A stretch of 64,000 nt of DNA from Brevibacterium aurantiacum (GCF_007558825.1 NZ_VLTK01000009.1:95586-159585); one strand, 5' to 3'. Positions 35,417 through 45,112 are shown, counted from the stretch's first letter. The notes: generated from the letters alone by a model not told the origin. Made by a program: numbers and translations.

Positions 35417-35911
35417 TCAGTGCTTGGCTGAGCCTGCGCCCGGTGCAGCGGCACTCAGATGATCTGGTCCGAAGGCATCGGGCAGCACCACTGACATGGG
35501 AGCCCTGCCGCTGGGCAGGTTGAGCATCATCTCGGTGCCGCCGTGTTCGAACAGGAGCTGCCGGCAGCGTCCGCACGGGGCCAGGGTCGCTCCCGCACCA
35601 TCGACGCAGTCGAATGCAACGATCCGGCCTCCGCCGGACATGAACAGATCGGAGACGAGTGAGCATTCTGCACACAGTGTCACCCCGAACGAGGCATTCT
35701 CAATATTGGCGCCGCTGACGATTCGACCATCATCGACGAGCGCGGCCGCGCCCACGGGATAGGACGAATACGGGACGTATGCGTAGCGCATCGCTCTCAT
35801 CGCCTCATCTCGCAGCAGCGACCAAGTGTCCTCGCTCAGGTCGTCGACCGAAACGAGGGTGGGTTCCACGCTCCACACATGTTCAGAGGCTTCGACATCT
35901 GCAGAAGTCAT
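35417..35911 (-). CDS. cdd: Cytidine deaminase
   Basis: A 164-aa homotetramer-type cytidine deaminase, converting (deoxy)cytidine to (deoxy)uridine. The active site has CAE (C80, E82) and PCGRC (C113, C116), the three-Cys zinc set. NIENASFG just before is the substrate-binding part. An N-terminal extension of about 25 residues precedes the conserved core. It lies between the nucleoside importer permease gene and deoA, so imported cytidine is deaminated and then phosphorolysed. Confidence 0.95.
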   Translation of the reverse strand: MTSADVEASEHVWSVEPTLVSVDDLSEDTWSLLRDEAMRAMRYAYVPYSSYPVGAAALVDDGRIVSGANIENASFGVTLCAECSLVSDLFMSGGGRIVAFDCVDGAGATLAPCGRCRQLLFEHGGTEMMLNLPSGRAPMSVVLPDAFGPDHLSAAAPGAGSAKH

Positions 35912-35939
35912 AGGGGATACCTCTCTCTTCAGGGTTGGG

Positions 35940-37238
35940 TTATTTCACGTACGGCACGCCTTCGGCCGCCGGTGGGCGAACCCGGCCGACGAAACCGGCG
36001 ACGGCGAGGACCGTGACGATATAGGGAAGCATGAGCAGCAGCTCGTTGGCCACCGGAGTTCCGATGGACTGCAGAGTGTTGCCCAAGCTCTTGGAGAAGC
36101 CGAACAGCAGGGCAGCAAGCAGGGCACCCTTCGGGTTCCATTTGCCCAGGATCATCGCCGCAAGGGCGATGTATCCCTGTCCGGCCGACATCTCTTTGCC
36201 GAATGCCAGACCCGATCCGACGGTGAAGAAGGCACCGCCGAGACCTGCGATGGCACCGGCCATGAGGGTGTTGCGCACGCGGGTGAAGTTGACCTTGATG
36301 CCCACGGTGTCGGCTGCCTTCGGGTGTTCGCCCACGGCCCGCATCCGCAGCCCCCACTTCGAACGGAACACGAAGATCTGGAGGGCGATGACGACGATGT
36401 ACATGATGTAGACGAGGATGTTCTGGTCGAAGAGCACCCGTCCCAGGATGGGGATGTCAGACAGCAGCGGGACCGGCAGGTTGGGCAGCTGCTGCCGGGA
36501 GTTCCACAGGCCAGGGTTCTGTGTGAGGACAGTCGAGTAGAGGAAGCTGGTGACACCGACGACGAGAACGTTGAGCACAACACCGATGATGATCTGGTTG
36601 ACCCAGTACTTCACCGCGAAGAATGTGAGGACCACAGCCACCAGCGCGCCGGCGATCGGGGCCGCCAGCAGACCCGCGTACGGGTTCTTGGCCACCGAGG
36701 CGACGACTGCGGCAAGGAAGGCACCGGCCAGCAGCTGGCCTTCGATGGCGATGTTGATGATGCCCGAGCGTTCGCCGACGAGCCCGCACATGGCGCCGAA
36801 GATCAGCGGCACGGACAGTGCCAGGGCACCGGCCAGCAGTGTGGTCAGCGGGATCACGCCGCCGCTGCCGCCGCCAGCCCAGGCCAGGAAGGACACGACG
36901 AAGAGGATGCCGAAGACCATCGGGAACCATCCGGCCAGGGTGATCCGCTTCAGGGCGAGGTAGATCGAGGCCGCGGCCATGATCACGAGGATGAGCGAGA
37001 GGACCAGCCCGGCCACCGTCGAGGACACGACGACATCGGGAATGGCGAAGAGATCTCCGCCGGTTGCGATCCGGAACGTCGTCTCACCGTCACGGCCGAT
37101 GAGCCCGAAGCAGATGAGCGAGACGAGGGCCAGGATCGAGTAGGTGATCGGGAACTTCCACGCGATCGGGGTCAGTGCCTTGGACTGTGCCGAGGACTTC
37201 GCAGCCGGTGTCGCAGCGGCGGTGTTCTGAGCGCTCAT
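35940..37238 (-). CDS. Nucleoside ABC transporter permease (BPD/BMP-type), second permease
   Basis: A 432-aa permease with about 10 membrane segments of the branched-chain/ribose-type (BPD_transp_2) fold. The signature MCGLVGERSGIINIAIEGQLL and GLRMRAVGEHPKAADTVGI are those of NupQ/YufQ-type nucleoside permeases. The N-terminus carries an additional 100 residues of membrane sequence before the core. It begins 1 bp after the first permease stop, in the order binding protein, ATPase, permease, permease, cdd, deoA, deoC. Confidence 0.93.
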   Translation of the reverse strand: MSAQNTAAATPAAKSSAQSKALTPIAWKFPITYSILALVSLICFGLIGRDGETTFRIATGGDLFAIPDVVVSSTVAGLVLSLILVIMAAASIYLALKRITLAGWFPMVFGILFVVSFLAWAGGGSGGVIPLTTLLAGALALSVPLIFGAMCGLVGERSGIINIAIEGQLLAGAFLAAVVASVAKNPYAGLLAAPIAGALVAVVLTFFAVKYWVNQIIIGVVLNVLVVGVTSFLYSTVLTQNPGLWNSRQQLPNLPVPLLSDIPILGRVLFDQNILVYIMYIVVIALQIFVFRSKWGLRMRAVGEHPKAADTVGIKVNFTRVRNTLMAGAIAGLGGAFFTVGSGLAFGKEMSAGQGYIALAAMILGKWNPKGALLAALLFGFSKSLGNTLQSIGTPVANELLLMLPYIVTVLAVAGFVGRVRPPAAEGVPYVK

Positions 37239-37239
37239 G

Positions 37240-38472
37240 TCAGGCCTCCTTCCGCTTGAGCACCGGTGTGGGCAACCGGAAGATCGACCTCACGAGTGGT
37301 GGGGCCGCGATGAGCAGGACGATGACGGACTGGACGACGAGGACGATGTCGATGGGCGTCCCGGTCTGGGACTGCATGAGGTAGCCGCCGGCTTTGAATG
37401 CGCCGAACAGGAGACCCGCGAAGAACGTCCCCAAGGGTTTGGACCGCCCCAGCAGGGCCACGGTGATGGCATCGAAGCCGATCGAACCGCTGATTCCGCC
37501 GGTGAGTTTGTATTCGGTGCCGAGCACCTGAGCCGCGCCGCCGAGTCCGGCGAGGGCACCGGCGACGATCATCACGAGGATCGTCACCTTCGACACGGAG
37601 ATCCCTGCCGTGCGGGCCGCGTGCGGGTTGGCGCCGACGGCCTTGAACTCGAAGCCGATGGTTGACCGTTCGAGCAGCCACCACACGAAGATCGTGGCCA
37701 GGATGGCGATGATGAAGCCGAAGTGCAGACGGAAAGGTGAGGGCAGCAGCAGGAACATCTGTGCAGAGTCATCGAGTGTCCGTGACTGCGGGTTCGCCGA
37801 GTCGGTATGCGTGAACCAGCTCTGCTTGAGCAGGTAGCCCAACAGGTAGCCGGCGATGGAATTGAGCATGATCGTCACGATCACCTCGTTGGCGCCGGTG
37901 CGAGCCTTGAGCACACCGGCGATACCGGCCCAGATCGCGCCGCCGATGATGCCGCCGACGGCTGCGATGAGCATGTGCACGACGGGCGGAAGGTGGAGGG
38001 CGTACCCGAGGAAGCCCGCGATCGTGGCGCCGAGGATGACCTGGCCCTGACCGCCGATGTTGAACAGACCCGAACGGAAGGCAAGGGCGATGCCCAGGCC
38101 GGTGAGGATGAGCGGGGTGCCGCTGACCAGGGATTCGGTCAGGGGCCGGATGGCGCGCTCGGTGGTGCGGGCGTCCCAGTCGAAGATCGCACCGCGAAAC
38201 AGCGCCGAATATGCTTCCCCGACGGTGGAGAACAGAGTCGAGAAGAATACCCCGGGTGCCGCGAAGATGTTCATCGCCGCTTCGACGACTTCGGCGTTGG
38301 ACACGGCGATGAGGACACCGCCGAGGAGGAGGGCGACGACGATGGCCAGCACCGAAACCAACCAGGAACCGGACAGGATGTCCTGCAGCAGATTCGGTTC
38401 TCTGTCCGACTCCGCTTCGGCGCTCGGAGGCGGCGTCGCCGACGGTGCCGCCGGGGAGATATCGGTTGTCAT
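37240..38472 (-). CDS. Nucleoside ABC transporter permease (BPD/BMP-type), first permease
   Basis: A 410-aa permease of the NupP/YufP type. Several membrane segments and the motifs GLFNIGGQGQVILGA and GFEFKAVGANPHAARTAGI define the family. A proline/alanine-rich N-terminal tail of about 30 residues precedes the first helix. Its start overlaps the ATPase gene stop by 4 bp (ATGA). Works with the second permease as a heterodimer in the membrane. Confidence 0.93.
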   Translation of the reverse strand: MTTDISPAAPSATPPPSAEAESDREPNLLQDILSGSWLVSVLAIVVALLLGGVLIAVSNAEVVEAAMNIFAAPGVFFSTLFSTVGEAYSALFRGAIFDWDARTTERAIRPLTESLVSGTPLILTGLGIALAFRSGLFNIGGQGQVILGATIAGFLGYALHLPPVVHMLIAAVGGIIGGAIWAGIAGVLKARTGANEVIVTIMLNSIAGYLLGYLLKQSWFTHTDSANPQSRTLDDSAQMFLLLPSPFRLHFGFIIAILATIFVWWLLERSTIGFEFKAVGANPHAARTAGISVSKVTILVMIVAGALAGLGGAAQVLGTEYKLTGGISGSIGFDAITVALLGRSKPLGTFFAGLLFGAFKAGGYLMQSQTGTPIDIVLVVQSVIVLLIAAPPLVRSIFRLPTPVLKRKEA

Positions 38473-40067
38473 TTCGTCTCCTCCGCCGAGGTGGTGGCGC
38501 AGTTGTCATCGGGTGCCGCGGTGGCGGCGTCGCTCTTCTCGGGTGCCGCGGTGGCGGCGAGGGCTTCATCGGCAGGGACTCCGGCCATCATCAGGCCCAG
38601 GGCTTCACGTGAGGTGTCGGCACCGACGATGCCGACGATGCGGCCCGAGTACATGACCGCGATCCGGTCGGCGAGTCCGTAGACCTCGTCGAGTTCCGTC
38701 GAGACGATCAGGCAAGGTGTGCCGGCATCGCGTTCGGCGATGACACGTTTGTGGACGAATTCGATCGAGCCGACGTCGAGGCCGCGGGTGGGCTGGCTGG
38801 CGATGAAGAGGCGCAGGTCGCGTCCGAGCTCACGGGAGAGGACGACCTTCTGCTGGTTGCCTCCGGAGAGCGTCGCGATCGGGTCGACGACGCTGCCGAG
38901 GCGGATATCGAACTCCTCGACCTTCTTCTTCGCCTCATCGTTGATGACCGCGGACTTGAGGTTGAGGCCCTTGGCATAGGGAGGACGGTCGTAGACGTCG
39001 AGGATCATGTTCTCGCGGATCGTGAACTCGGCGATGATGCCGTCGGTGGACCGATCCTCAGGAACGAAACCGATGCCAGAGCCCAGACGGTCCTTGACGG
39101 ACTTGCCGACGAGGTTCTTCCCATCGAGGGTCATCGAACCCAACCTGGGGTCGGTCAACCCGATGATCGCTTCGGCCAATTCCGTCTGACCATTGCCCTG
39201 GACGCCGGCGACGGCGAGGATCTCACCACGGCGGACGTCGAAGCTGACATCGTCGACGACGACGTTCTCGGCCTTGTCGACGACGGTCAGACTGCGGACC
39301 TGGAAGGTGGCATCACCGGGATCGGCGTCATCCTTCTCTGTCGTCAGGGATACATGACGACCGACCATCTGGCTGGCCAGCTCCGCCTCGGTGGAATCAG
39401 GAGAGGCAACGCCTGTGATCTTGCCGCGGCGGATGACGGTGATGGAGTCCGCGATCGCTCTGACCTCACGCAGTTTGTGGGTGATGAACACGATCGAGGT
39501 GCCCTGTTCTTTGAGCTGGCGCATGATCGAGATGAGCTCGTCGGTCTCCTGCGGGGTGAGCACCGCGGTCGGCTCATCGAGGATGAGGATCTTCGCGTTG
39601 CGCGACAGGGCTTTGATGATCTCCACGCGCTGCTGGGCTCCGACCGGGAGGTCCTCGATGAGGGCGTCGGGGTCGATGTTGAAGTTGAAGCGGGCAGAGA
39701 TCTCCCTGACCTTCTTCCGCGCCTCGGCGAGGTCGATGAGTCCCATGGACCTCGTCGGCTCATATCCCAACGCCACCGACTCGGCGACGGTGAACACGGG
39801 CACAAGCATGAAGTGCTGATGGACCATGCCGATCCCGGCAGCCACAGCATCACCCGGACCGGCGAAGGTCACAGGCTTGTCGTCGAGGAGGATCTCTCCC
39901 CCGTCGGCGTCGTAGAGTCCATAGAGGACGTTCATCATGGTGGATTTTCCGGCGCCGTTCTCACCCAACAGAGCGTGGATCTCGCCCGGTTCGATGGTGA
40001 GATCGATGTGGTCGTTGGCCACGAACGATCCGAACACCTTAGTCATCCCGCGAAGCTCGAGTTTCAC
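38469..40067 (-). CDS. Nucleoside ABC transporter ATP-binding protein (double ATPase)
   Basis: A 532-aa protein with two fused ABC domains, as in NupO/RbsA. The first has Walker A GENGAGKST (about 36-44) and Walker B ILDEPTAVL. The second has a degenerate loop GVQGNGQTE and signature LSGGNQQKV near 380, typical for the family. The C-terminal 35 residues are low-complexity (Ala/Ala-Pro/Asp) and include a small repeat of AATAAPE-like sequence. Lies between the lipoprotein gene and the permeases; energises nucleoside import. Confidence 0.93.
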   Translation of the reverse strand: MKLELRGMTKVFGSFVANDHIDLTIEPGEIHALLGENGAGKSTMMNVLYGLYDADGGEILLDDKPVTFAGPGDAVAAGIGMVHQHFMLVPVFTVAESVALGYEPTRSMGLIDLAEARKKVREISARFNFNIDPDALIEDLPVGAQQRVEIIKALSRNAKILILDEPTAVLTPQETDELISIMRQLKEQGTSIVFITHKLREVRAIADSITVIRRGKITGVASPDSTEAELASQMVGRHVSLTTEKDDADPGDATFQVRSLTVVDKAENVVVDDVSFDVRRGEILAVAGVQGNGQTELAEAIIGLTDPRLGSMTLDGKNLVGKSVKDRLGSGIGFVPEDRSTDGIIAEFTIRENMILDVYDRPPYAKGLNLKSAVINDEAKKKVEEFDIRLGSVVDPIATLSGGNQQKVVLSRELGRDLRLFIASQPTRGLDVGSIEFVHKRVIAERDAGTPCLIVSTELDEVYGLADRIAVMYSGRIVGIVGADTSREALGLMMAGVPADEALAATAAPEKSDAATAAPDDNCATTSAEETK

Positions 40068-40141
40068 TGCTTCCGGTACTCCTCACAAATTCGAAAACTG
40101 CAGGGCCGAAACCACTCGGCCCTGCAGTTCAACCTATTCGC

Positions 40142-41212
40142 TTATTTGGGCGTGCTCTCGGATTCCACGGTCAGCGATCCGTCGATGATCTGCTTCTTGA
40201 GCTCTTCGACCTTCTTCTTCACGTCCTCAGGAACCTTGTCATCGAAGTCGTGGTACGGGGCAAGTCCGACGCCTTCGTTCTCGAGAGTGCCGACGTAGGG
40301 CTCGGAGCTGAAATTGTCCTTCTGGGCTTCGGCGACGGTGTCCTCGACCGCGTTGGCGATCTGCTTGACCACCGAGGTGAGGATGATGTCACCGTATTCT
40401 GTGGACTCGTACCCGTCGGAGTCGACCCAGACGAGCTTGACGTCCTTGGCTTCCTTCGCGGCCGCGGCTGCACCCAGTCCGACAGGACCGGCGACGGGCA
40501 TGACGACGTCGGCACCCTGAGAGATGAGCTGCTTGGTCAGCGCCTGGCCCTGACCCTGGTTCTCGAAGTCACCGGAGAACGATCCGTCCTGCTTCTCCTT
40601 GTTCCAGCCGAGGAGCTTGACGTCCTTCTTGTTCTCTTCGTTGAACTTCTTCACGCCGTCAGCGAACCCGTCCATGAAGATGGTCACCGAGGGGATCTGG
40701 ATGCCGCCGAAGGTACCGACCTTGCCGGACTCGGAGGTAGCCGCAGCCACATAACCGGCGAGATAGGCGGCCTCGGCCGTGTTGAAGACGAGAGGTTTGG
40801 CGTTGTCCAGCGTCACCGGTTTGCCGTCAGCATCGGAGAAGGTGGAGTCGATGAGAGCGAAGTTGAGGTCCGTGTTGGCCTCAGCAGCCTCCTGGATCGC
40901 GTCCTCGAGCAGGAAGCCGACGCCGAAGGTGAGGTTGCATCCCTGCTGAATCATGTTGTCGACGTTGGGCTTGAAGTCCGCGTCACCCTGCGACTCGGCC
41001 AGCGACTCCTCTATACCGAGGTTCTTCTTCGCGTTCGTCAGGCCCTCACGGCCCGACTGGTTGAATGACTGGTCATCCCAGCCACCGGAGTCCGACACCA
41101 TGCAGCCGAGGAAGTCTTCAGCGTTGGAGTCCCCGCTGTCTCCGGATCCGCAGGCGGAGAGAACGAGGGCAGATGCGGCGACAATCGACACCGCAGATAC
41201 GAGCTTCTTCAC
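40142..41212 (-). CDS. BMP-family nucleoside-binding lipoprotein
   Basis: A 356-aa substrate-binding protein. From GTG 41212 it has a lipoprotein signal peptide with lipobox LSAC (Cys21) and then a Ser/Gly/Asp linker. The BMP (basic membrane protein/PnrA) domain follows, with the conserved AAYLAGYVAA segment. The start was placed at GTG because it gives a clean signal peptide and lies behind GAAAAGAG; longer in-frame starts up to 41305 would spoil the signal. First gene of the importer and salvage operon. Confidence 0.92.
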   Translation of the reverse strand: MKKLVSAVSIVAASALVLSACGSGDSGDSNAEDFLGCMVSDSGGWDDQSFNQSGREGLTNAKKNLGIEESLAESQGDADFKPNVDNMIQQGCNLTFGVGFLLEDAIQEAAEANTDLNFALIDSTFSDADGKPVTLDNAKPLVFNTAEAAYLAGYVAAATSESGKVGTFGGIQIPSVTIFMDGFADGVKKFNEENKKDVKLLGWNKEKQDGSFSGDFENQGQGQALTKQLISQGADVVMPVAGPVGLGAAAAAKEAKDVKLVWVDSDGYESTEYGDIILTSVVKQIANAVEDTVAEAQKDNFSSEPYVGTLENEGVGLAPYHDFDDKVPEDVKKKVEELKKQIIDGSLTVESESTPK

Positions 41213-41398
41213 GTTTACTCTTTTCTCAAGTTGCTCACGTCCAGCACTGGCGTCGATCGGGGCACAGAGTCCTCCGCCGAGGTTGTGAAACCACTGGATG
41301 ATCACTCATATTTCAATGAATTTTCCGTCAGTCTAATTCACCGCAGGCCCGTAACAGGGGCGTCTAGCATCTGAATCGTCGACACCGATATGAAAACG

Positions 41399-41416
41399 CA
41401 ACATAACTTCATGTTG
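41399..41416. promoter_or_regulatory. 18-bp palindrome in the divergent gap upstream of the nucleoside operon
   Basis: CAACAT-N6-ATGTTG, a perfect 6-bp dyad in the 328-bp gap (41213-41540) between the nucleoside lipoprotein gene and the ABC-F gene. It lies 187 bp before the lipoprotein start. It may bind a nucleoside-responsive regulator, but none is encoded nearby. I see nothing else definite in this gap. Confidence 0.35.
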
Positions 41417-41540
41417 GCTTCGACCCACCTCGACGCTCGACCGCCTCGGGGCACCGGCTCCGGCCCCGGCCCCCCGACTGCCTGCCCGCTGCCCGCGCAT
41501 GCTGGTCCCAGACCCCTTGTGCACTAAACTGGAAGGCGAT

Positions 41541-43370
41541 ATGGCACATCTTCTCGGGGCTGAAGCCCTGCACCTCGAATACCCCACCCGCATCGTCTTC
41601 GACTCCGTCACGCTCGGCGTCGACGCCGGAGACATGATCGGCATCGTCGGCCGCAACGGCGACGGCAAGTCCAGCCTGCTGGGCATGCTCGCCGGCACCA
41701 TCGAACCCGATTCCGGCCGCGTGACCTATCGCGGCGGAATGCGCCTGGGCATGCTCAGCCAACGCGACACCATGGACTCCGACGCGACCGTCGGCTATTC
41801 CGTCGTCGGCGACATGGACGACCACGAATGGGCCCGCGACGCCAAAGCCCGCGACATCATCGCCGGTCTCATCGCCGACCTGGACTGGAACGCCACAGTC
41901 GGCAGCCTCTCCGGAGGCCAGCGCCGCCGTGTGGCTCTGGCGGCTCTGCTCATCGAAGACTGGGACCTGCTCATCCTCGATGAGCCCACCAACCACCTCG
42001 ATGTCGACGGCATCTCGTGGCTGGCCAAGCACATCAGGAACCGCTGGTCGAAGAACTCCGGGGCGCTGCTGCTGGTGACTCACGACCGGTGGTTCCTCGA
42101 CGAGGTCTGCAACAAGACGTGGGAGGTCCACGACCAGATCGTCGAACCCTTCGAAGGCGGATACGCCGCCTATGTCCTCCAGCGCGTCGAACGCGACCGG
42201 ATCGCTGCCGCAACCGAGCAGAAACGCCAGAACCTCATGCGCAAGGAACTGGCATGGCTGCGCCGAGGTGCGCCCGCCCGAACGTCGAAGCCGAAGTTCC
42301 GGATCGAAGCGGCGAACCAGCTCATCGCCGATGTTCCGGAGGTGCGCAATCCGATCGAACTGAAGAAGATGGCGACGGCCCGACTCGGCAAGGACGTCGT
42401 CGACCTCCTCGATGTGTCACTGAGCTTCGGTGACCAGCAGATCCTCGACAACGTCACCTGGCGCATCGGCCCCGGCGAGCGCACCGGAATCCTCGGCCCC
42501 AACGGTGCCGGCAAGTCGACCCTGCTCAGCCTCATCTCCGGTGAGCTCGAACCGGATGAAGGCAGAGTCAAGCGCGGGAAGACCGTGAAGGTCGGAGTCC
42601 TCGACCAGCAATTCAAGGAACTCGACGCCATCGCCGGACAGAAGGTCCGCGAGGTGCTGTCGGAGTCGAAGACGAGCTTCAACATCGAAGGCAAGGACTA
42701 CACTCCGGCACAGCTGCTGGAGCGCCTCGGCTTTGCCAAAGAGCACCTCTCGGCCCGAGTCAAGGAACTCTCCGGAGGGCAGAAGCGCCGCCTGCAGCTG
42801 TTGCTGCTGCTCATGTCCGAGCCCAATGTCATCATTCTCGATGAGCCGACCAACGACGTCGACTCAGATATGTTGGCGGCGATGGAGGACCTCCTCGACT
42901 CCTGGCCGGCTACCCTGATCGTCGTCTCCCACGACAGGTACCTGCTCGAACGCGTCACCGATCAGCAGTACGCGATCCTCGATCACGGTCTGCGGCACGT
43001 GCCCGGCGGCGTCGACGAATATCTGAAGCTGCGTGCCGAGGACGCAAAATCCGGAGGTTCGAAGGGAACTGTCACCGGTCACGGTGCAGGGAACTCCGGC
43101 TCGGGCAATGCGAGTTCGTCTGCTGATTCGGGCGCAGACGCACTCTCCGGAGCCGAGGCCCGAGCGGCCAAGAAGGAGGTCTCCTCGATCGAGCGTCGCA
43201 TGGACAAGCTGAGCAAGCGCATCGCCCGTGCCCACGATGAGATGGCCGACCACGACCAGACCGACTTCGAGGGACTCCAGAGACTCACCTCATCCCTGCA
43301 GGAGCTCAAGGACGAAATGACCGAGTTGGAGGAGCGCTGGCTCGAAGCCAACGAGGCTCTGGACGCCTGA
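41541..43370 (+). CDS. ABC-F family ATPase (Uup-like), ribosome-associated type
   Basis: A 609-aa soluble protein with two ABC domains and no membrane segments. The first has Walker A GRNGDGKSS and signature LSGGQRRRV, the second GPNGAGKST and LSGGQKRRL. The linker between them is about 75 residues. A charged C-terminal coiled coil (about 540-609) follows a Gly/Ser-rich stretch, as in Uup. ABC-F proteins act on the ribosome in translation control or antibiotic protection; this one lacks features that point to resistance. ATG 41541 is behind GGAAGG. Confidence 0.93.
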   Translation: MAHLLGAEALHLEYPTRIVFDSVTLGVDAGDMIGIVGRNGDGKSSLLGMLAGTIEPDSGRVTYRGGMRLGMLSQRDTMDSDATVGYSVVGDMDDHEWARDAKARDIIAGLIADLDWNATVGSLSGGQRRRVALAALLIEDWDLLILDEPTNHLDVDGISWLAKHIRNRWSKNSGALLLVTHDRWFLDEVCNKTWEVHDQIVEPFEGGYAAYVLQRVERDRIAAATEQKRQNLMRKELAWLRRGAPARTSKPKFRIEAANQLIADVPEVRNPIELKKMATARLGKDVVDLLDVSLSFGDQQILDNVTWRIGPGERTGILGPNGAGKSTLLSLISGELEPDEGRVKRGKTVKVGVLDQQFKELDAIAGQKVREVLSESKTSFNIEGKDYTPAQLLERLGFAKEHLSARVKELSGGQKRRLQLLLLLMSEPNVIILDEPTNDVDSDMLAAMEDLLDSWPATLIVVSHDRYLLERVTDQQYAILDHGLRHVPGGVDEYLKLRAEDAKSGGSKGTVTGHGAGNSGSGNASSSADSGADALSGAEARAAKKEVSSIERRMDKLSKRIARAHDEMADHDQTDFEGLQRLTSSLQELKDEMTELEERWLEANEALDA

Positions 43371-43392
43371 AGATGAACAGCGAGGATGGCTG

Positions 43393-43737
43393 ATGGCCGA
43401 TTCGGATCGAGTGCGGGAGCTCCTGCATGCAGAAGATGCCGCGACCAGGAGACTCATCGCCACACTGTCCTCGGACATCAAGGATCTCTCGGCCGCACGC
43501 GAGGGCGACAACAGCGACGACGAGCACGACCCCGAGGGCTCGACTCTCGCCTTCGAACGATCACAGGCTGACACCTTGCTGCGTCAGTCCGAGGAGCGCC
43601 TGATCGCCATCGCCGAGGCGGAGCAGAGACTTGAGCGCGGCACCTTCGGAATCTGCACGCTCTGTGGAAATCCCATCCCCGAGGTGCGGTTGGAGATACG
43701 GCCCTACGCGCCGACCTGCGTCGCCTGCGCAAGCTGA
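43393..43737 (+). CDS. DksA/TraR-type C4 zinc-finger protein
   Basis: A 114-aa protein with an N-terminal helical hairpin (about 5-80, with an acidic patch EGDNSDDEHDPEGS) and a C-terminal C4 zinc finger CTLC...CVAC (C88, C91, C109, C112). Actinobacterial proteins of this type are annotated DksA/TraR; whether they act with ppGpp on RNA polymerase, as E. coli DksA does, is not established for this one. It begins 22 bp after the ABC-F gene and is probably co-transcribed. Confidence 0.88.
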   Translation: MADSDRVRELLHAEDAATRRLIATLSSDIKDLSAAREGDNSDDEHDPEGSTLAFERSQADTLLRQSEERLIAIAEAEQRLERGTFGICTLCGNPIPEVRLEIRPYAPTCVACAS

Positions 43738-43812
43738 AGATGCATGTGCTTCTGAGTTGAAGAGTCGAGAACTTTCAAGCTGAACACCCCCTGGATTCCG
43801 CCTTAGGGCGCG

Positions 43813-44895
43813 ATGAGTTCTTTCTGCTTCGAGGCGCTGACGCGCTATCGTGGCGTGGTGCCCATACGAGATCACCGACTGGACCGCGCCAAAGGCATCC
43901 TCATCTTCACTGTCGTCCTCGGCCACCTGCTGGCCAGGACATCACCGTGGGAAGACGATGTCCTTCGTGCGCCGATGTACCTCATCTATTCGTTCCACAT
44001 GCCGGCCTTCGTCTTCCTCGCCGGGATCACAGCGAAGTCGACGAGGCTGCCCGAACGTGTCCTGACCTTCCTAGTCCTGCTGTTCACTGTGCTGCCACTG
44101 ATGTGGGGGTGGATGTGGGTCTTCGACCTCAATCCCGACTACAGTTTCCTCACCCCGTTCTGGTACACATGGTTCCTGCTGTCGATGGCGTGCTGGATCA
44201 TCACCGTGCCGTTCATCGAACGATTCCCACGAACGATCCTCGTCACCTCGGTGGTGGTGGGGCTCTTCGGTGGAATTCTGCCGATCCTCGACACGGAGCT
44301 CTCGGCGTCACGGTCCATGATCTTCTGGCCCTTCTTCGTCATCGGCAAGCTCTACGGCAAGCAGATTCTCAACTGGGCCGGGAGCCTGCGCATCTGGCAG
44401 AAGCTGTTCTTCACCGCGACTGCTTTGGGCGCGATCGGCTACTTCTACCTCGATGAGATCTACTACAAGTGGTTCTACGGCAGCCTCAACTTCGCCCACT
44501 TCGATGTCAGCATCCCCGAAGGCGTCGGCATCCGCCTCATCGTCGACATCGGCGCGCTGCTCATGACATTGGCATTGCTCATGTGGGTCGGCGACAAAGA
44601 CACCATCCTCGCGAAGATCGGTCGGAACAGTCTGGCTGTCTATGTCCTCCACGGGTTCGTCGTCCGCGGACTTCAACCTCTGCTCGACGATATCGAGGGC
44701 ATACTCAGCTCTCCACTGATCCTCGTCGTCTGTTTCCTCGTCGCTCTCCTCGCCACCTACGTGCTTTCGTGGGAACCATTCGAGAGAGCCCTGCGCTGGT
44801 ATTCCTCCACCGTGACCGGTCTGCTGCTCAAACCGTTTGCACCCTTGCGTCCGAAGCCCGGCAGACACTCGGATAGATCCTCCGGCAGAGGCTAG
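43813..44895 (+). CDS. Acyltransferase-3-like integral membrane protein
   Basis: A 360-aa membrane protein with about 9-10 hydrophobic segments. The opening DHRLDRAKGILIFTVVLGH (about residues 20-38) and the ensuing FHMPAFVFLAG match the acyltransferase family 3 fold used for O-acetylation of sugars and other envelope molecules. The conserved early His is present (VVLGHLL). ATG 43813 was kept; GTG 43858 is an alternative that would remove 15 residues of no obvious function. The neighbours give no clue to the acceptor. Confidence 0.75.
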   Translation: MSSFCFEALTRYRGVVPIRDHRLDRAKGILIFTVVLGHLLARTSPWEDDVLRAPMYLIYSFHMPAFVFLAGITAKSTRLPERVLTFLVLLFTVLPLMWGWMWVFDLNPDYSFLTPFWYTWFLLSMACWIITVPFIERFPRTILVTSVVVGLFGGILPILDTELSASRSMIFWPFFVIGKLYGKQILNWAGSLRIWQKLFFTATALGAIGYFYLDEIYYKWFYGSLNFAHFDVSIPEGVGIRLIVDIGALLMTLALLMWVGDKDTILAKIGRNSLAVYVLHGFVVRGLQPLLDDIEGILSSPLILVVCFLVALLATYVLSWEPFERALRWYSSTVTGLLLKPFAPLRPKPGRHSDRSSGRG

Positions 44896-44956
44896 GAGAA
44901 GGCAGCCTCCCACGCTCTTCCCCTGACGGAACGAATCCTCTAGTCTGACGAGAACC

Positions 44957-44981
44957 TCGGAGTCGCTGAAAATGACTCCGA
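44957..44981. terminator. Small hairpin after the acyltransferase-like gene
   Basis: TCGGAGTC (44957-44964) and GACTCCGA (44974-44981) form an 8-bp stem with a 9-nt loop, 61 bp after the stop codon. No T run. A further imperfect inverted repeat, CATATGACC with GGTTATATG, lies just downstream and may be part of the next promoter. Confidence 0.35.
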
Positions 44982-45112
44982 CCGTCATATGACCGAATTG
45001 TGTCGATGTGACGTCGGCAACTCGTCCAAAGATGGTTATATGCGCAGAGTTCGGGCCTTCAGCCTGAGCGAGCTCAATCGCCTGTCCTCTACCTTCCGTA
45101 CGGAGAGCACTC

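Noticed and set aside
35826..40298. Long open frames on the plus strand opposite the nucleoside importer genes (477 and 515 codons)
   Set aside because: They lie antisense to clear ABC transporter genes, have Asp/Gly/Arg/His-rich translations without domains, and result from high GC at third positions.
44896..45112. SAM or cobalamin riboswitch before the homocysteine methyltransferase gene
   Set aside because: Only small hairpins are seen; no conserved riboswitch core could be recognised.
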